64,000 nucleotides of DNA from Catelliglobosispora koreensis DSM 44566 (GTDB taxonomy: Bacteria > Actinomycetota > Actinomycetes > Mycobacteriales > Micromonosporaceae), in the NCBI RefSeq assembly GCF_000379685.1, contig NZ_KB903250.1, forward strand, positions 624-64,623. Direction: 5' to 3'. Every line of letters starts with the position of its first letter. Position 1 is the stretch's first letter. The translations under genes were made by a program, and so were the position numbers. Under the pieces are notes generated by a model. That model saw only the letters and a list, made by a program, of their open reading frames with translations, had not been told where the DNA came from and did no database searches. Below, piece after piece: positions 53,498 to 63,157 of the stretch.

Positions 53498-54622
53498 ATG
53501 AAGCTCACCCCGGAGCCGGTTGCTGGCGCAGGCATCGTGCTGCGCCCGTGGGAGTTGGCCGACGCCGACATCCTGCCCAGCCTTTGCAATGATCCGCTCA
53601 TACAGCGATTCATGCCGCTGTTTCCCAGCCCGTATACAGCCGAAGACGCGCTGATGTGGGTGACCCAAGGGTCGGCGTGGAGCGATACCGGAGTCGCATT
53701 TGCGATCACCGATGAAAAATCCGGGGAAATTCTTGGGGGTACCGGGCTGAGCTCCCTGCACTGGACAAGATCCATGGCCGAGATCGGTTACTGGGTCGCC
53801 GCCTCGGCTCGTGGCCGCGGCGTCGCTAAGGCGACAGTCGCCGCCCTCAGCCAATGGGCTTACAGCAAGGGCTTTTACCGGCTCGAACTACTTGCGGCGA
53901 AAGACAATCCGGCCAGTCAGCGGGTGGCCCTGGCCTCGGGCTTCCGGCGCGAAGGCGTGCGTTCGAAGATCGCGCCCGACCGCGAAGGCAACCGGCGCGA
54001 CCTGGTGGCGTTCGTTCGGATGCGCGATGACGCCCCTGGCCCGGTGCGCCGCCTGCTGCCTGACTTCCCCGGTGGGGTGCTGACCGATGGCGTCGTGAAC
54101 GTGCGCCCCCTGCGGCCCACCGATGTGGACGACTACCTGGCGATCTATGAGCTGCCCGAGGTGGCGGAGTCCACCATCGGTGGCGAGATGACTTCCGACG
54201 AGGCTTACCGCAAGTGTCACACGGCCGAGTCGGCATGGCTGTCTGGCGATGTCGCGGAGTGCGTGATCGAGGACGCCGCGACCGGGGCGTTCGCCGGGGA
54301 GATCTCGTTGCGTTACTGGCAGCCCATGCTGGGCGAAGCGCTGATCGGCTACTCGTTGCGCCCGGAGTTTCGCGGGCGAGGTTTGATGACCCGTGCCGTA
54401 GACCTGCTGAGCACGTGGGCGTTCCGTGATGCGGGCATCGTGCGGGTGAAGGCCGGAACGTTCCGCGAAAACGACGCGTCGCGTGCCGTCTTGACGCGAG
54501 CCGGTTTCACGTGGGAGGCGGAAGCCCGGGCATTTCTGCCCGGGCCAGACGGTACGCGAATTGATGACATTCAGTATGTGCGGGTGTCCCCCGATTACCA
54601 GGCGAGTGTCAGCAAGCCGTAG
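53498..54622 (+). CDS. tandem GNAT-family N-acetyltransferase
   Basis: This 374-residue protein has two GNAT domains: residues 1-175 (GIVLRPWELADADI, IGYWVAASARGRGVAKATVAALSQWAY, RLELLAAKDNPASQRVALASGF) and 185-365 (VNVRPLRPTDVDDYLAIYELPE, IGYSLRPEFRGRGLMTRAVDLLSTWAF, RVKAGTFRENDASRAVLTRAGF). Both acetyl-CoA loops are present, RGRGVA and RGRGLM, so both halves may be active. RimJ-like domains acetylate protein N-termini or small amines; the substrate is unknown. It overlaps hpf convergently by 28 nt. Confidence 0.88.
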   Translation: MKLTPEPVAGAGIVLRPWELADADILPSLCNDPLIQRFMPLFPSPYTAEDALMWVTQGSAWSDTGVAFAITDEKSGEILGGTGLSSLHWTRSMAEIGYWVAASARGRGVAKATVAALSQWAYSKGFYRLELLAAKDNPASQRVALASGFRREGVRSKIAPDREGNRRDLVAFVRMRDDAPGPVRRLLPDFPGGVLTDGVVNVRPLRPTDVDDYLAIYELPEVAESTIGGEMTSDEAYRKCHTAESAWLSGDVAECVIEDAATGAFAGEISLRYWQPMLGEALIGYSLRPEFRGRGLMTRAVDLLSTWAFRDAGIVRVKAGTFRENDASRAVLTRAGFTWEAEARAFLPGPDGTRIDDIQYVRVSPDYQASVSKP

Positions 54623-55227
54623 TCATAAGCCTTGCGGCGGTAGACGACGCTCGGACGGCCGGAATCCTTGTCGTGGAACAGGTAAAAGTCGTGTCCAACG
54701 AGCTCCATCTGATAGAGGGCGTCGTCTACAGTCATCGGCTCGCCGGAGAATTCCTTCTCCCGCACGATGTGCCAAGGCGCGTCGGGATCTTGTTCATCAA
54801 GCACGCTCACCGGGCCACGCGAGCCATTTGCCGTCTGAGGCATAGCTTCCGCGGGCCTGGGCTGTTCGAAGAGAGCTAGCTTCGCGGTTGCCTCCCCCAC
54901 CGAAATCGGCGCACGGCGTCCACGATGGACGCGGCGCCGGTCGGCTACCTTGCGCAGCTGACCGTCTAATTTGCCTATTGCCAGGTCAAGAGCGGTATAG
55001 AAGTCGCTCGCGGCGGCGGCGGCGCGCACAATGGGGCCCCGGCTCAAGCAAGTGATCTCGACTCGCTGGCAGCTATCACTCTGCCGCGGATTGCGCTCAT
55101 GAAATAACTCGACGTCGATCCGAATGATTTTCTGGTCGTAGCGCTCGACTTTCTCAAGCTTCTCAGCCACATGAACCCGGTAGTGATCTGGGACCTCGAC
55201 GTTACGGCCTTTGACGACGATTTCCAC
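54595..55227 (-). CDS. hpf: long-form ribosome hibernation promoting factor
   Basis: This 210-residue protein has an N-terminal S30AE domain (EIVVKGRNVEVPDHYRVHVAEKLEKVERYDQKI, ITCLSRGPIVRAAAAASDFYTALDLAIGKLDGQLRK), a linker, and the C-terminal dimerisation domain (IVREKEFSGEPMTVDDALYQMELVGHDFYLFHDKDSGRPSVVYRRK). It dimerises and stalls 70S ribosomes as 100S particles in stationary phase. GTG/ATG start at 55227 follows GGAGGT. It sits between comF and secA as in many actinobacteria. Confidence 0.95.
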   Translation of the reverse strand: MEIVVKGRNVEVPDHYRVHVAEKLEKVERYDQKIIRIDVELFHERNPRQSDSCQRVEITCLSRGPIVRAAAAASDFYTALDLAIGKLDGQLRKVADRRRVHRGRRAPISVGEATAKLALFEQPRPAEAMPQTANGSRGPVSVLDEQDPDAPWHIVREKEFSGEPMTVDDALYQMELVGHDFYLFHDKDSGRPSVVYRRKAYDYGLLTLAW

Positions 55228-55410
55228 GCCTGACCTCCACAGTCTGTTACAAGCGGTTTAGGCGTCCACCCTGCCCCACTCATAGGGCGTGATCGATCTA
55301 GCCCCTTCCCTGCTCACATCAGGTGGTTGGCTTCTGACGCTAGCCGTTCTTAAGCCTCTCGTCACCCCTTGTCCCAAGAGAGTTTCCACGAGATTCGCCC
55401 GATCGGTACC
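55228..55410. other. gap between hpf and comF, no gene seen
   Basis: This 183-nt gap has no gene of convincing length. It should hold the hpf promoter on the minus strand; no strong consensus boxes were found. Confidence 0.35.
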
Positions 55411-56130
55411 TCAAGTGATCAAGCCGGGCAAACGGCGGCGTGTCGCGGCCAGAGTGGCGCACGCGGCGACGGAAATTCCCGATGCCGCAAGCACTTGCGC
55501 CGCTGCCGCGAGCGTCGAACCGGTCGTCATGATGTCATCGGCGAGCACTACGGCTGCCTGTCCAGCAAGGTCACGTGTTCTTGCTATGCCCCGCTGACGG
55601 ACCACGAAACGTTCTTGAGCGAGTTCCGCTCGCTGAATCTGCGTCAGCCCGGCCGAGTCGGCCACGGCGGGCCTGGCTGTCAGGGCACGGGAAGCTGCGG
55701 CGAAGCGACCGGAATCGCGTAAACGAGCGGCGGCGAGCGTCGCGAGACGGCGCATGTGATCCCCGTGACGTTGGCGCGCCGCGGCCGCTGTGTCCGGCAC
55801 ATAGAGCAACAGCACCGGCACTCGCGGTGGCACAGCTGCCACGACCGCCTCAGCGAGCAGGCCGCCCAGCGGCCGCCCGAGCCGGTGCCGCCCCCGATCT
55901 TTGAAGCCTATGATCAGCTCCCGCAAGACGCCGCCATATTCGCCAAGAGTCACCGTCGGGGGCAATCCCTCCGGAGCCGGATCTGGCCGGGCGCTCATGG
56001 GCTCCAGACGCTCCACAAGGCGAACGCATGGCGGGCACACGCCATAGTTCAGGTCTGGACTATCGCCACCACAGCCGGCACACGCAGCGGGCAGCACGAG
56101 ATCAGCGAGCGCCTGCACCAACCCGGCCAA
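55411..56130 (-). CDS. comF: ComF family phosphoribosyltransferase-like protein
   Basis: This protein (up to 239 residues) has an N-terminal Cys cluster (CAGCGGDSPDLNYGVCPPC) of a zinc finger and the phosphoribosyltransferase loop VVLADDIMTTGSTLAAAAQVL. Other blocks include ELIIGFKDRGRHRLG. ComF is linked to DNA uptake in naturally competent bacteria, but in actinobacteria the role is unclear. The start is TTG at 56130 or 56121. It lies 4 nt after lpqB on the same strand. Confidence 0.9.
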   Translation of the reverse strand: MAGLVQALADLVLPAACAGCGGDSPDLNYGVCPPCVRLVERLEPMSARPDPAPEGLPPTVTLGEYGGVLRELIIGFKDRGRHRLGRPLGGLLAEAVVAAVPPRVPVLLLYVPDTAAAARQRHGDHMRRLATLAAARLRDSGRFAAASRALTARPAVADSAGLTQIQRAELAQERFVVRQRGIARTRDLAGQAAVVLADDIMTTGSTLAAAAQVLAASGISVAACATLAATRRRLPGLIT

Positions 56131-56134
56131 CGCC

Positions 56135-57853
56135 TCAGCCCTGGAACACGGGTGAGTGGATCACAACCTGCTGCGGCTTGACGCCATTTTGCCAGTCGAC
56201 TTCGGCGATGAGTTCGTCGACTTTCGAGTCGTCCACCTGCTGGCCGCGGAACGAGCCCCAGCCTGGGACCTCGAAGAGCACCTGGCCGCCCCCTGCCGAT
56301 AAGTGCCGGATCGGGGCGCCGAAGGCCTGGTTGTAACGCACCCAGTCGGTGCCATCGGCGTTGACGACTCCAATGTAGACATTGGAACCGCTTAGCCCGG
56401 AAACGAAAAGACGGTCGGGATTGCGTGCGTCTTCGAACGCGACGGCATACACGGCGGAAAAGCCAGTCTTCACCAACTGCCGGTCCTCCAGCAGGATTTG
56501 ACCCTCGTCGTTGCGCACTGCCAGATACACCTGCTCGCCCATCACGAGCGCCACGCGGCGCCCGTCGCTAGCAACCGCGTAGTTGGTCAATCCCTCGATG
56601 TCGTTCTCGGCGGTTATGGCACCCGTTGCGCCATCGACCTGATAAATCTTTTCGTTACCGCGGATCAGCAGTGTTTTGGCGTTAATCCACATGGGATGAG
56701 ACAGCCCGGCCGACGGAAGACCAGCCGCCGATGTCTCGCCGCCAGTGGAATTGACCAACACCAGTTGCTGCTTTCCACCTTCAACGCGCAGGAGGGCGAT
56801 CGCGCTTTCGTCGCGGGCGAACGCGACCTCGGCGACATTCTGATTCAGCGGATTTGAGGTCTGTCCGAAAAAGCCTGGCACAGCAACAGTTCCTGGCGAC
56901 TTGAAGCGGTAGACCTTGCCATCGACAATGCCGTATCGCCAGAACCGGCCTGTGTCGGCCGCCCGGGGATCTGGCAAGTAGTTCTTTTTCAAGATCTGCC
57001 CCTGCACCCGGATCTGCAAACCGCTTGCTGTGTAGGGGGCTTCTAGCAGCGTGCGCGCGAGTTGCTCGGCCAGCTTCGTTAGCTCTGGCTCCGCCAGCAC
57101 ATTCGACAGGGTCACCACGAGATTGTTGTCCTCGGTGGACACGGCGGCGGTCGGCTTGGTTTCCCCCGGTGGCTTGCTGACCGCGCGCTTAAGCCAGTCA
57201 GCGGGCTCGCCATAAAGCATGCCGAGCAAACGAGTCGCGCGTTGTTCGATCGTCGCGGCCTCTGGGACGTAACGCAAATCCTGGACCAGATTGGGCCCAG
57301 ACCAGAAGTAGAGCGCCCGCTTCTGGAACAGCTCGTTGAGCGCGTCGGCCGAAAGCAGTAGTTCCGTTGGCGGATCCTTCAGGATAAGTGAGCCGTTGCG
57401 CTCCACCACCGTGAAGATGACTTCTTGCTTTCCCTTGCTGCTTGGAATGAGCAGACCGTCCTTGAGTTCACCGAGATGGTCGACGGTGAGCTTCACCTGA
57501 AGGCTTTGGTCCGGTTGCCTGGCTGGGTCTGGGAAGGGGACCGGCAGGCGTACCACGTTAACCGGACCGTCCGCCTTTGGACCACTGGTGGGGTCCTGGA
57601 AGAAGCTGCCGAGCAAAACCTTGCGGCGCTCGACATTGTCGGCCGCCGCGAGGTTGAGATATTCCCTGATGAGCATTTCGGCGGTGCCGATCGCGAGCTC
57701 GCCGCGTTCCTTGAGGGCACTGACATTTCCAGTCCCAGTCCGGTCGTCGGGCTTTACCGGATGGTCATCGATAACGCGCGACGGACCGATCCCGCAGGAG
57801 GACAGCAGAAGGCAAGCGATGAGGCCGGCTATCGGCACTAGCGCACGTCTCAT
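56135..57853 (-). CDS. lpqB: LpqB lipoprotein, modulator of MtrAB
   Basis: This 572-residue lipoprotein has signal and lipobox LLLSSCGIG near residue 20, a GerMN domain (residues about 45-330), and a C-terminal beta-propeller-like region (FARDESAIALLRVEGGKQQLVLV, YAVASDGRRVALVMGEQVYLAV). LpqB interacts with the sensor MtrB from outside the membrane. Its ATG overlaps the mtrB stop by 4 nt, as in relatives. Confidence 0.95.
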   Translation of the reverse strand: MRRALVPIAGLIACLLLSSCGIGPSRVIDDHPVKPDDRTGTGNVSALKERGELAIGTAEMLIREYLNLAAADNVERRKVLLGSFFQDPTSGPKADGPVNVVRLPVPFPDPARQPDQSLQVKLTVDHLGELKDGLLIPSSKGKQEVIFTVVERNGSLILKDPPTELLLSADALNELFQKRALYFWSGPNLVQDLRYVPEAATIEQRATRLLGMLYGEPADWLKRAVSKPPGETKPTAAVSTEDNNLVVTLSNVLAEPELTKLAEQLARTLLEAPYTASGLQIRVQGQILKKNYLPDPRAADTGRFWRYGIVDGKVYRFKSPGTVAVPGFFGQTSNPLNQNVAEVAFARDESAIALLRVEGGKQQLVLVNSTGGETSAAGLPSAGLSHPMWINAKTLLIRGNEKIYQVDGATGAITAENDIEGLTNYAVASDGRRVALVMGEQVYLAVRNDEGQILLEDRQLVKTGFSAVYAVAFEDARNPDRLFVSGLSGSNVYIGVVNADGTDWVRYNQAFGAPIRHLSAGGGQVLFEVPGWGSFRGQQVDDSKVDELIAEVDWQNGVKPQQVVIHSPVFQG

Positions 57854-59535
57854 GCGGTCACCTCAAACGTGGCGAGCTGATCCGGTACCCTCGCGGGTTT
57901 CAAAGGAAGAGGAGAACTCACCAGGCGGCCGCCCTCCCGGGTGGGCACCGTAAGCCGGAACGCTGCGCCCTCACCGGGAGCGCCCCAGGCTTCGAGCCAT
58001 CCGTTATGCAAGCGGGCGTCTTCGTAGCTAATGGAAAGGCCGAGCCCGGTTCCACCGGTCTGCCGCGCGCGTGACGGGTCCGCGCGCCAGAACCGGTTGA
58101 ATACCAGCTTTTCCTCACCCGGCTTTAGGCCCATGCCCTGGTCGCGAACCGAGATAGCGACCGCATTATGGTCTGCCGCAACGTGAATGGCGACCGGGCG
58201 GCGTTCAGCGTGGTCGATCGCGTTGTCCAGGAGGTTGCGCAGAATGCGCTCGACCCGGCGTGTATCAATCTCGGCGATGACAGGCGCACCCGGCGCGACG
58301 ACTTGAACCTCAACTCCCGCACGTGAAGCGACCGTCTGAAGGCGATCAACGACTCGGCTCACTAGCGCGACCACGTCAGATGGTTCGGCTTCAAGCATCG
58401 CGAACCCAGCGTCGAAACGGCTGATCTCCAGCAGATCCGTGAGTAGTTCCTCGAAGCGGTCCAGCTCTGTCTGAAGCAGCTCTGCGCTGCGCGCGACCGC
58501 GGGATCGAAGGCTTCCCGTTCTGAGTGGATCAGGTCGGCTGCCATCCGGACTGTCGTCAGTGGAGTGCGCAGCTCGTGCGAAACGTCTGAGGTGAACCGG
58601 CGCTGTAGGCGGGACATGTCTTCCAAGCGCACGATCTGACGCTGGAGATTCGCGGCCATTTGGTTGAACGCGTCAGCGAGCAGCGCCAGCTCGTCTTCGC
58701 CCTTCACCTCCATGCGCTCATCGAGCAGACCCGCCGAAAGGCGCTGCGCGGTCTGAGCCGCCTGACGAACCGGCCGCGCGACGAGGCGCGTCACCAGGAC
58801 CACGAGGATCGCCAGAAGGATTACCAGGAGCGTCCCCACAAGGCTGAGCGTGGCGCGAAAGTCGGAGGACACTTCGATTTCGCGCGTTAGCGGGACGACG
58901 TAGTAGAGCTCAACCTGCTGATAAGTGCTCCACTCCGTGTAGACCGGAACGCCGTATACCAAGAAGGTTCCCGCTGGCGTGGAAACAACTTGATGGGCTT
59001 TCATGCCCAGCGTCTCGACCCGCCGCCGCAAGTCCTGAGTGATCGCGCCTTCGGCGATGTCTTTGCTCGGCCAGGCGACCATCGGCTCCAGGTTGGACCG
59101 GGTCGCTTTAGAGAAGGTGACCGCGACGGTGATATTTGAACCCTGATTGGGTGCGTCGGCGAGACTCACCAGCCTCTTCGCCACGAAGTTGTCGGTGCCG
59201 GCGACCTCACCGTTGTCGATGAGCTGGAGTTCCCCGGCAAGATATTTCGCGCCAGCGTCGACGCGCGCCTCGGTGCCCTTGCGGGCGGCCTCGAGCAGGG
59301 AGTTGTTGACACCCTTGGCCATGATCACACCGAAGCCGGTGATGAGAACGCCAGAAATGAGCACCGTGAGCGTGACCATGCGGAGCTGAAGGGACCGCCG
59401 CCAGGTGCGGCGGGCGCGCAGGAGCACCGGGCGGGCGTAGGCGACCGCCGTTTGCACCGCTTGGGATCGCTTTAGCCGCCGCGCCATCTCGGCGGCGCGG
59501 CGGTGCGCAGAAGGGTGATCAGCAGGGGTGGTCAC
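57850..59535 (-). CDS. mtrB: MtrB sensor histidine kinase
   Basis: This 561-residue kinase has a cytoplasmic basic N-terminus, membrane segments near 48-70 and 225-250, an extracytoplasmic sensor loop between them, HAMP (RLVARPVRQAAQTAQRLSAGLLDERM), HisKA with His in DVSHELRTPLTTVRMAADLI and HATPase (LRNLLDNAIDHAERR, DQGMGLKPGEEKLVFNRFWR, GGTGLGLSIS). It phosphorylates MtrA and controls cell-wall and septation genes. It lies 12 nt after mtrA. Confidence 0.97.
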   Translation of the reverse strand: MTTPADHPSAHRRAAEMARRLKRSQAVQTAVAYARPVLLRARRTWRRSLQLRMVTLTVLISGVLITGFGVIMAKGVNNSLLEAARKGTEARVDAGAKYLAGELQLIDNGEVAGTDNFVAKRLVSLADAPNQGSNITVAVTFSKATRSNLEPMVAWPSKDIAEGAITQDLRRRVETLGMKAHQVVSTPAGTFLVYGVPVYTEWSTYQQVELYYVVPLTREIEVSSDFRATLSLVGTLLVILLAILVVLVTRLVARPVRQAAQTAQRLSAGLLDERMEVKGEDELALLADAFNQMAANLQRQIVRLEDMSRLQRRFTSDVSHELRTPLTTVRMAADLIHSEREAFDPAVARSAELLQTELDRFEELLTDLLEISRFDAGFAMLEAEPSDVVALVSRVVDRLQTVASRAGVEVQVVAPGAPVIAEIDTRRVERILRNLLDNAIDHAERRPVAIHVAADHNAVAISVRDQGMGLKPGEEKLVFNRFWRADPSRARQTGGTGLGLSISYEDARLHNGWLEAWGAPGEGAAFRLTVPTREGGRLVSSPLPLKPARVPDQLATFEVTA

Positions 59536-59547
59536 GGTCTGCCCAGA

Positions 59548-60246
59548 TTAGCTGGTCCCCGCCTTGTAACCCACCCCACGAACAGTCAAGATGATCTCTG
59601 GACGCTCAGGGTCAGGCTCAATCTTCGCGCGAAGACGCTGCACGTGAACGTTGACAAGGCGGGTGTCCGCCGAGTGGCGGTAGCCCCAAACTTGCTCCAG
59701 CAGCACCTCACGTGTGAAAACCTGTCGCGGTTTGCGGGCCAGCGCCACGAGCAGATCGAACTCAAGCGGGGTCAGCTTGACCTCGTCACCGTTGCGGGTA
59801 ACCGTATGCGCGGGCACATCGATGCTGATCTGGTTATCGGGCGGGCCGATGTTCAGCATTTCCGGCGTGACGTCTTCGCCCCGGCGCAGCCGGGCCCGCA
59901 CGCGGGCGACCAGTTCCTTGGGCTTGAACGGCTTCACCACGTAGTCGTCGGCGCCGGACTCCAGTCCCAGCACGACATCGACGGTGTCGCTCTTCGCGGT
60001 CAGCATCACGATCGGGACGCCGGACTCGGCACGGATCGCGCGACAGACGTCCAGGCCGCTCATGCCGGGGAGCATGAGGTCAAGGAGGACGACGTCGGGC
60101 TTCGTCTCCCTAAACGCGGCTAGGGCACGTTCGCCGTCGGCCACGAACGAAGGGGCGAAACCTTCACTCCGCAGGACAATGCCGAGCATCTCAGCAAGTG
60201 CGGGATCATCATCAACAACCAGGACCCGGGCTCTCATGAGGTCCAA
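59548..60246 (-). CDS. mtrA: MtrA response regulator
   Basis: This 232-residue OmpR-class regulator has a receiver (RVLVVDDDPALAEMLGIVLR, Asp in PDVVLLDLMLPG, AKSDTVDVVLGLESGADDYVVKPFKPKELVARVRA) and a winged-helix C-terminus (KLTPLEFDLLVALARKPRQVFTREVLLEQVWGYRHSADTRLVNVHVQRLRAKIE). The start MDLMRAR mirrors the known MtrA start. It heads the mtrA-mtrB-lpqB operon. Confidence 0.97.
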   Translation of the reverse strand: MDLMRARVLVVDDDPALAEMLGIVLRSEGFAPSFVADGERALAAFRETKPDVVLLDLMLPGMSGLDVCRAIRAESGVPIVMLTAKSDTVDVVLGLESGADDYVVKPFKPKELVARVRARLRRGEDVTPEMLNIGPPDNQISIDVPAHTVTRNGDEVKLTPLEFDLLVALARKPRQVFTREVLLEQVWGYRHSADTRLVNVHVQRLRAKIEPDPERPEIILTVRGVGYKAGTS

Positions 60247-60388
60247 TATTCCACCTCAAGACCACCGTCATGAACCAGCCTCACAGTTTGGTCTATAGGT
60301 AACTGGCCGATCGGCCGAGCCCTGGGTCACACCAGGGTGGCCAGACCATGCCAGTATGTGACGCTGACCCCCTCAGCTTGGAGCGATC

Positions 60389-61285
60389 TTGTCGGACCGG
60401 CCTGCCGCCTTGCCTCGCCGCCCCCTCACCGTCGGCGAGTTGCTCGACGCTGCGGCTGAGCTGGTTCGCCGGCGGGCCTGGCCGTTGCTCGCGGTGGGTG
60501 TGGCGCTTGCCCTTGTGGAACAGGCCGCGCTCTACCCGGTTCGCGAAGCCATGGGCTATCACGTGGTGACCGGCTTCGCCGGTGATTTCGAGGACGCGTT
60601 TGGCCCGGCCTGGCTGCTGCTGGCGGTGGGCTTCACGTTCGAGTCAGCCATCATCGTGATTCTCGGTGTGAGCGCGGGCCGTTCCATGGCCGCCGACCTG
60701 AGCGATACGCCAGGGCGGCCCATCGAGGCGCTCAGAATCGTCGCGGCCCACTGGTGGATGCTGCTGCTGGCTCCGTTTACCAGCGGGCTCGTCTTCACTG
60801 TGCTGACCTACCTGCTGGGCGGCATGTCCGCCGAGCCCGGGATCGCTTTTCTCCTCGGCCTCGCGCTGGGCTCCCTCTGGTTAATCGTCTTTGTCCTCTT
60901 TGGACTAACGGGCGCGGTGTCCGGGCAGGACCGGCGGGTGCCCTTCGCCGCGCTGGGCCGGGCTAGTGCGCTGAGTTTCCGCGGCGGGATGCGGGTCACC
61001 TGGGTGCGCCTGCTGGGGTTCTTCGCGTGGGCACTGCTGCGCTTAGGTTTTTCCATCGGCGTGCTCTCGCTTTTTGACTACGTGACTTTCGGTGAGACGG
61101 CCGCGTTCATCGTGGTGACCGCTGGCACGGTGATCGCCAACGCCGCCGCCTATGTCTTCCTAGCCGCGCTCGATGCCGCGGCGCTCGCCGAAATCCGGTT
61201 CCGCACCGAGGGCCTGGACATCTGGCTCAGCCGTGCCGAGCAGCACTCACGGCTAACCCCTGACAGCGTGGCGGCCGCTCGATGA
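60389..61285 (+). CDS. hypothetical multi-span membrane protein of the MtrA-divergent operon
   Basis: This 298-residue protein has about six hydrophobic segments, starting after PRRPLTVGELLDAAAELVRRR, a start reminiscent of glycerophosphodiester-phosphodiesterase-type membrane domains. I infer no enzyme activity. TTG at 60389 has GGAG 6 nt upstream. Its stop overlaps the next ATG (ATGA). The operon DUF4129-DUF4350-MoxR next to mtrA is conserved in actinobacteria. Confidence 0.85.
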   Translation: MSDRPAALPRRPLTVGELLDAAAELVRRRAWPLLAVGVALALVEQAALYPVREAMGYHVVTGFAGDFEDAFGPAWLLLAVGFTFESAIIVILGVSAGRSMAADLSDTPGRPIEALRIVAAHWWMLLLAPFTSGLVFTVLTYLLGGMSAEPGIAFLLGLALGSLWLIVFVLFGLTGAVSGQDRRVPFAALGRASALSFRGGMRVTWVRLLGFFAWALLRLGFSIGVLSLFDYVTFGETAAFIVVTAGTVIANAAAYVFLAALDAAALAEIRFRTEGLDIWLSRAEQHSRLTPDSVAAAR

Positions 61286-61851
61286 GAGTCTGGAACGAAC
61301 TCGTCGCCGTGTGGGACGACGTTTTCTCGCTCGCGCTGACCGAAGTCATCCTCCTGGTGCTCGCGCTCATCATCGCGATCCTGTGGTTCATGTGGCCGAG
61401 CTGGTGGAATGCTCTACGCCGGATTCGCCTGGGCCGGGGACGCAAACGCACCAAGGAACACGAGGCACTGGAGTTTTCCGACGAGGAACTCGACGCCGTG
61501 GCCGACAGCGACGAAGAGCTGCCCGCGGTCGATCCCGCCCTGTTCGCCTCGCTGGCCGACCGCTTCGCGGCCCAAGGCCAGTTCGCCGAGGCAGTCCGCG
61601 AAAGACTGCGTTCCATGGTGCGGGCGCTCGTCACCTCCGGCGTCATCACCCACCATCCAGGTTGGACAGTCACCGAACTGGCCCGTGAGGCCGGCACGAG
61701 TCGTGCTGCCACGGGACCGCCGGTCGCGGAAGCGTCCGTCATTTTCAGCGAGATCTGGTACGCGAAGGTGCCCGCCCTGTCCGAGCACGACGCCCGCATG
61801 CGCGGCTATGCCGATCAGCTGACGGCGGAGCTAGCGGGAGGCCGCAAGTGA
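61282..61851 (+). CDS. DUF4129 domain protein
   Basis: This 189-residue protein has one membrane segment (about 16-38, EVILLVLALIIAILWFMWPSWW) followed by a cytoplasmic helical domain with FAAQGQFAEAVRERLRSMVRALVTSGVI and HPGWTVTELAREAG, which is the DUF4129 pattern. The function is unknown. ATG overlaps the upstream stop, and its own stop overlaps the next GTG. Confidence 0.9.
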   Translation: MRVWNELVAVWDDVFSLALTEVILLVLALIIAILWFMWPSWWNALRRIRLGRGRKRTKEHEALEFSDEELDAVADSDEELPAVDPALFASLADRFAAQGQFAEAVRERLRSMVRALVTSGVITHHPGWTVTELAREAGTSRAATGPPVAEASVIFSEIWYAKVPALSEHDARMRGYADQLTAELAGGRK

Positions 61852-63155
61852 CGAAGAAACGCCGCCGCTGGCACCGCATCGCCATCCCGTTCATCATTCT
61901 GATCCTGCTTAACATCGCGGTCTTCGTGCCGCATTGGCTCGCCGAGCCCGATTCGTCGGACCCGCATTACCTGTCGCCAACGGTGGCTGGTGAGACCTCG
62001 GCGCAGAAGCTTGCTGAAACGTTGCAGGGCAAGGGAATCACCGTCCGGCGCGAGACGAAGACCTCCGACGCGCTGACCGCTTTCTGGTCGATGGGCGGCA
62101 AGGCGACGCTTTTCGTCCCGGCGCCTGAGCACGTCAACCCGACGTATCTGTGGATGCTGCGCCAGAGTCCGGCCGGGTCACGGATCGTCATGGTGGAGCC
62201 AGGCGACGCCGAGCTGGCGCAGGCCGTGCCGCGCGCGGCGGCAGCGCAGCGACGCTGGGCCACGGCGGTCACGAGCGCTGGCCCGGAGTGCAAGCTAACG
62301 ACGGCCAAACGCGCTGCGGTGACGCGCACTCGGTACACAGAATGGCTGTCTCCTGAAGACGAACTCATCGGCAAGTATTGCTTCGAGCAGGGCCTGGTGT
62401 CGCTGTCGTTCAACGGCATCGAGTTCGTCTTGGCCGGCAGCGATGACCCGTTCCGCGGCGACCGTCTGTCCGAAAACGACAATGCACAGCTGGCCACCGA
62501 TCTGCTGAGCGCCCGGCCGACCCTCATCTGGCTGGATCTGCACGCGGCCGAGCCCAACCCGCTGACCTATTCGGAGCAGAGTCCTCCGCCCAACGGAAAG
62601 CCGATTCCGTCACTGGCCCCGGGCCGGGAGGTCGAACGTCCCGACGCGAGCCCACGGCCGAAGCAGTCGACGACATTTTCACCGCGCCCGCGCCAGACAG
62701 CCGACAGCACCGCGACGATGGAAGCGCCTAGTCCCTTCCCGAATTGGCTCGTGCCGCTGTTCGTCATGCTTGCCCTCGCCGCGCTGGTGTTGGCTATCGC
62801 ACGGGGACGGCGGCTGGGCGCACCGCTGACCGAACCGCTGCCGATCGAAGTCAAGGGCGCGGAAACGGCTATCGGCCGCAGCCGCCTTTACCGGCGTGCC
62901 AAAGCGCGCGGGGCAGCGCTCGACACTCTGCGGCTGGAAGCCCGCCGCCGGATTGGGCAGACGCTGGGCCTGCCGCCGCAGCCCGACCGAGAGGTTCTGC
63001 TGGACGCGCTCGCGGCACAGCTGGGGCGTCCTCGGGAACAGCTGGCCGACATCCTCTTTGGACCGAGCCCGGAAAACGACGCCGAGCTCGAGTCCCGAAC
63101 GATCGAACTTCTGCAATTGGTGGAACACGTCACCCGCAATGGTAGGGAGAAGTAA
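61848..63155 (+). CDS. DUF4350 domain protein
   Basis: This 435-residue protein has an N-terminal membrane segment (12-32), an extracytoplasmic DUF4350 domain (KLAETLQGKGITVRRETKTSDALTAF, FVPAPEHVNPTYLWMLRQ), a Pro/Ser-rich stretch, a second membrane segment near 305-325, and a cytoplasmic tail with SRLYRRAKARGAALDTLRLEARRRIGQTLG. GTG at 61848 overlaps the upstream stop (GTGA). It is probably an accessory of the MoxR system. Confidence 0.9.
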   Translation: MTKKRRRWHRIAIPFIILILLNIAVFVPHWLAEPDSSDPHYLSPTVAGETSAQKLAETLQGKGITVRRETKTSDALTAFWSMGGKATLFVPAPEHVNPTYLWMLRQSPAGSRIVMVEPGDAELAQAVPRAAAAQRRWATAVTSAGPECKLTTAKRAAVTRTRYTEWLSPEDELIGKYCFEQGLVSLSFNGIEFVLAGSDDPFRGDRLSENDNAQLATDLLSARPTLIWLDLHAAEPNPLTYSEQSPPPNGKPIPSLAPGREVERPDASPRPKQSTTFSPRPRQTADSTATMEAPSPFPNWLVPLFVMLALAALVLAIARGRRLGAPLTEPLPIEVKGAETAIGRSRLYRRAKARGAALDTLRLEARRRIGQTLGLPPQPDREVLLDALAAQLGRPREQLADILFGPSPENDAELESRTIELLQLVEHVTRNGREK

Positions 63156-63157
63156 GA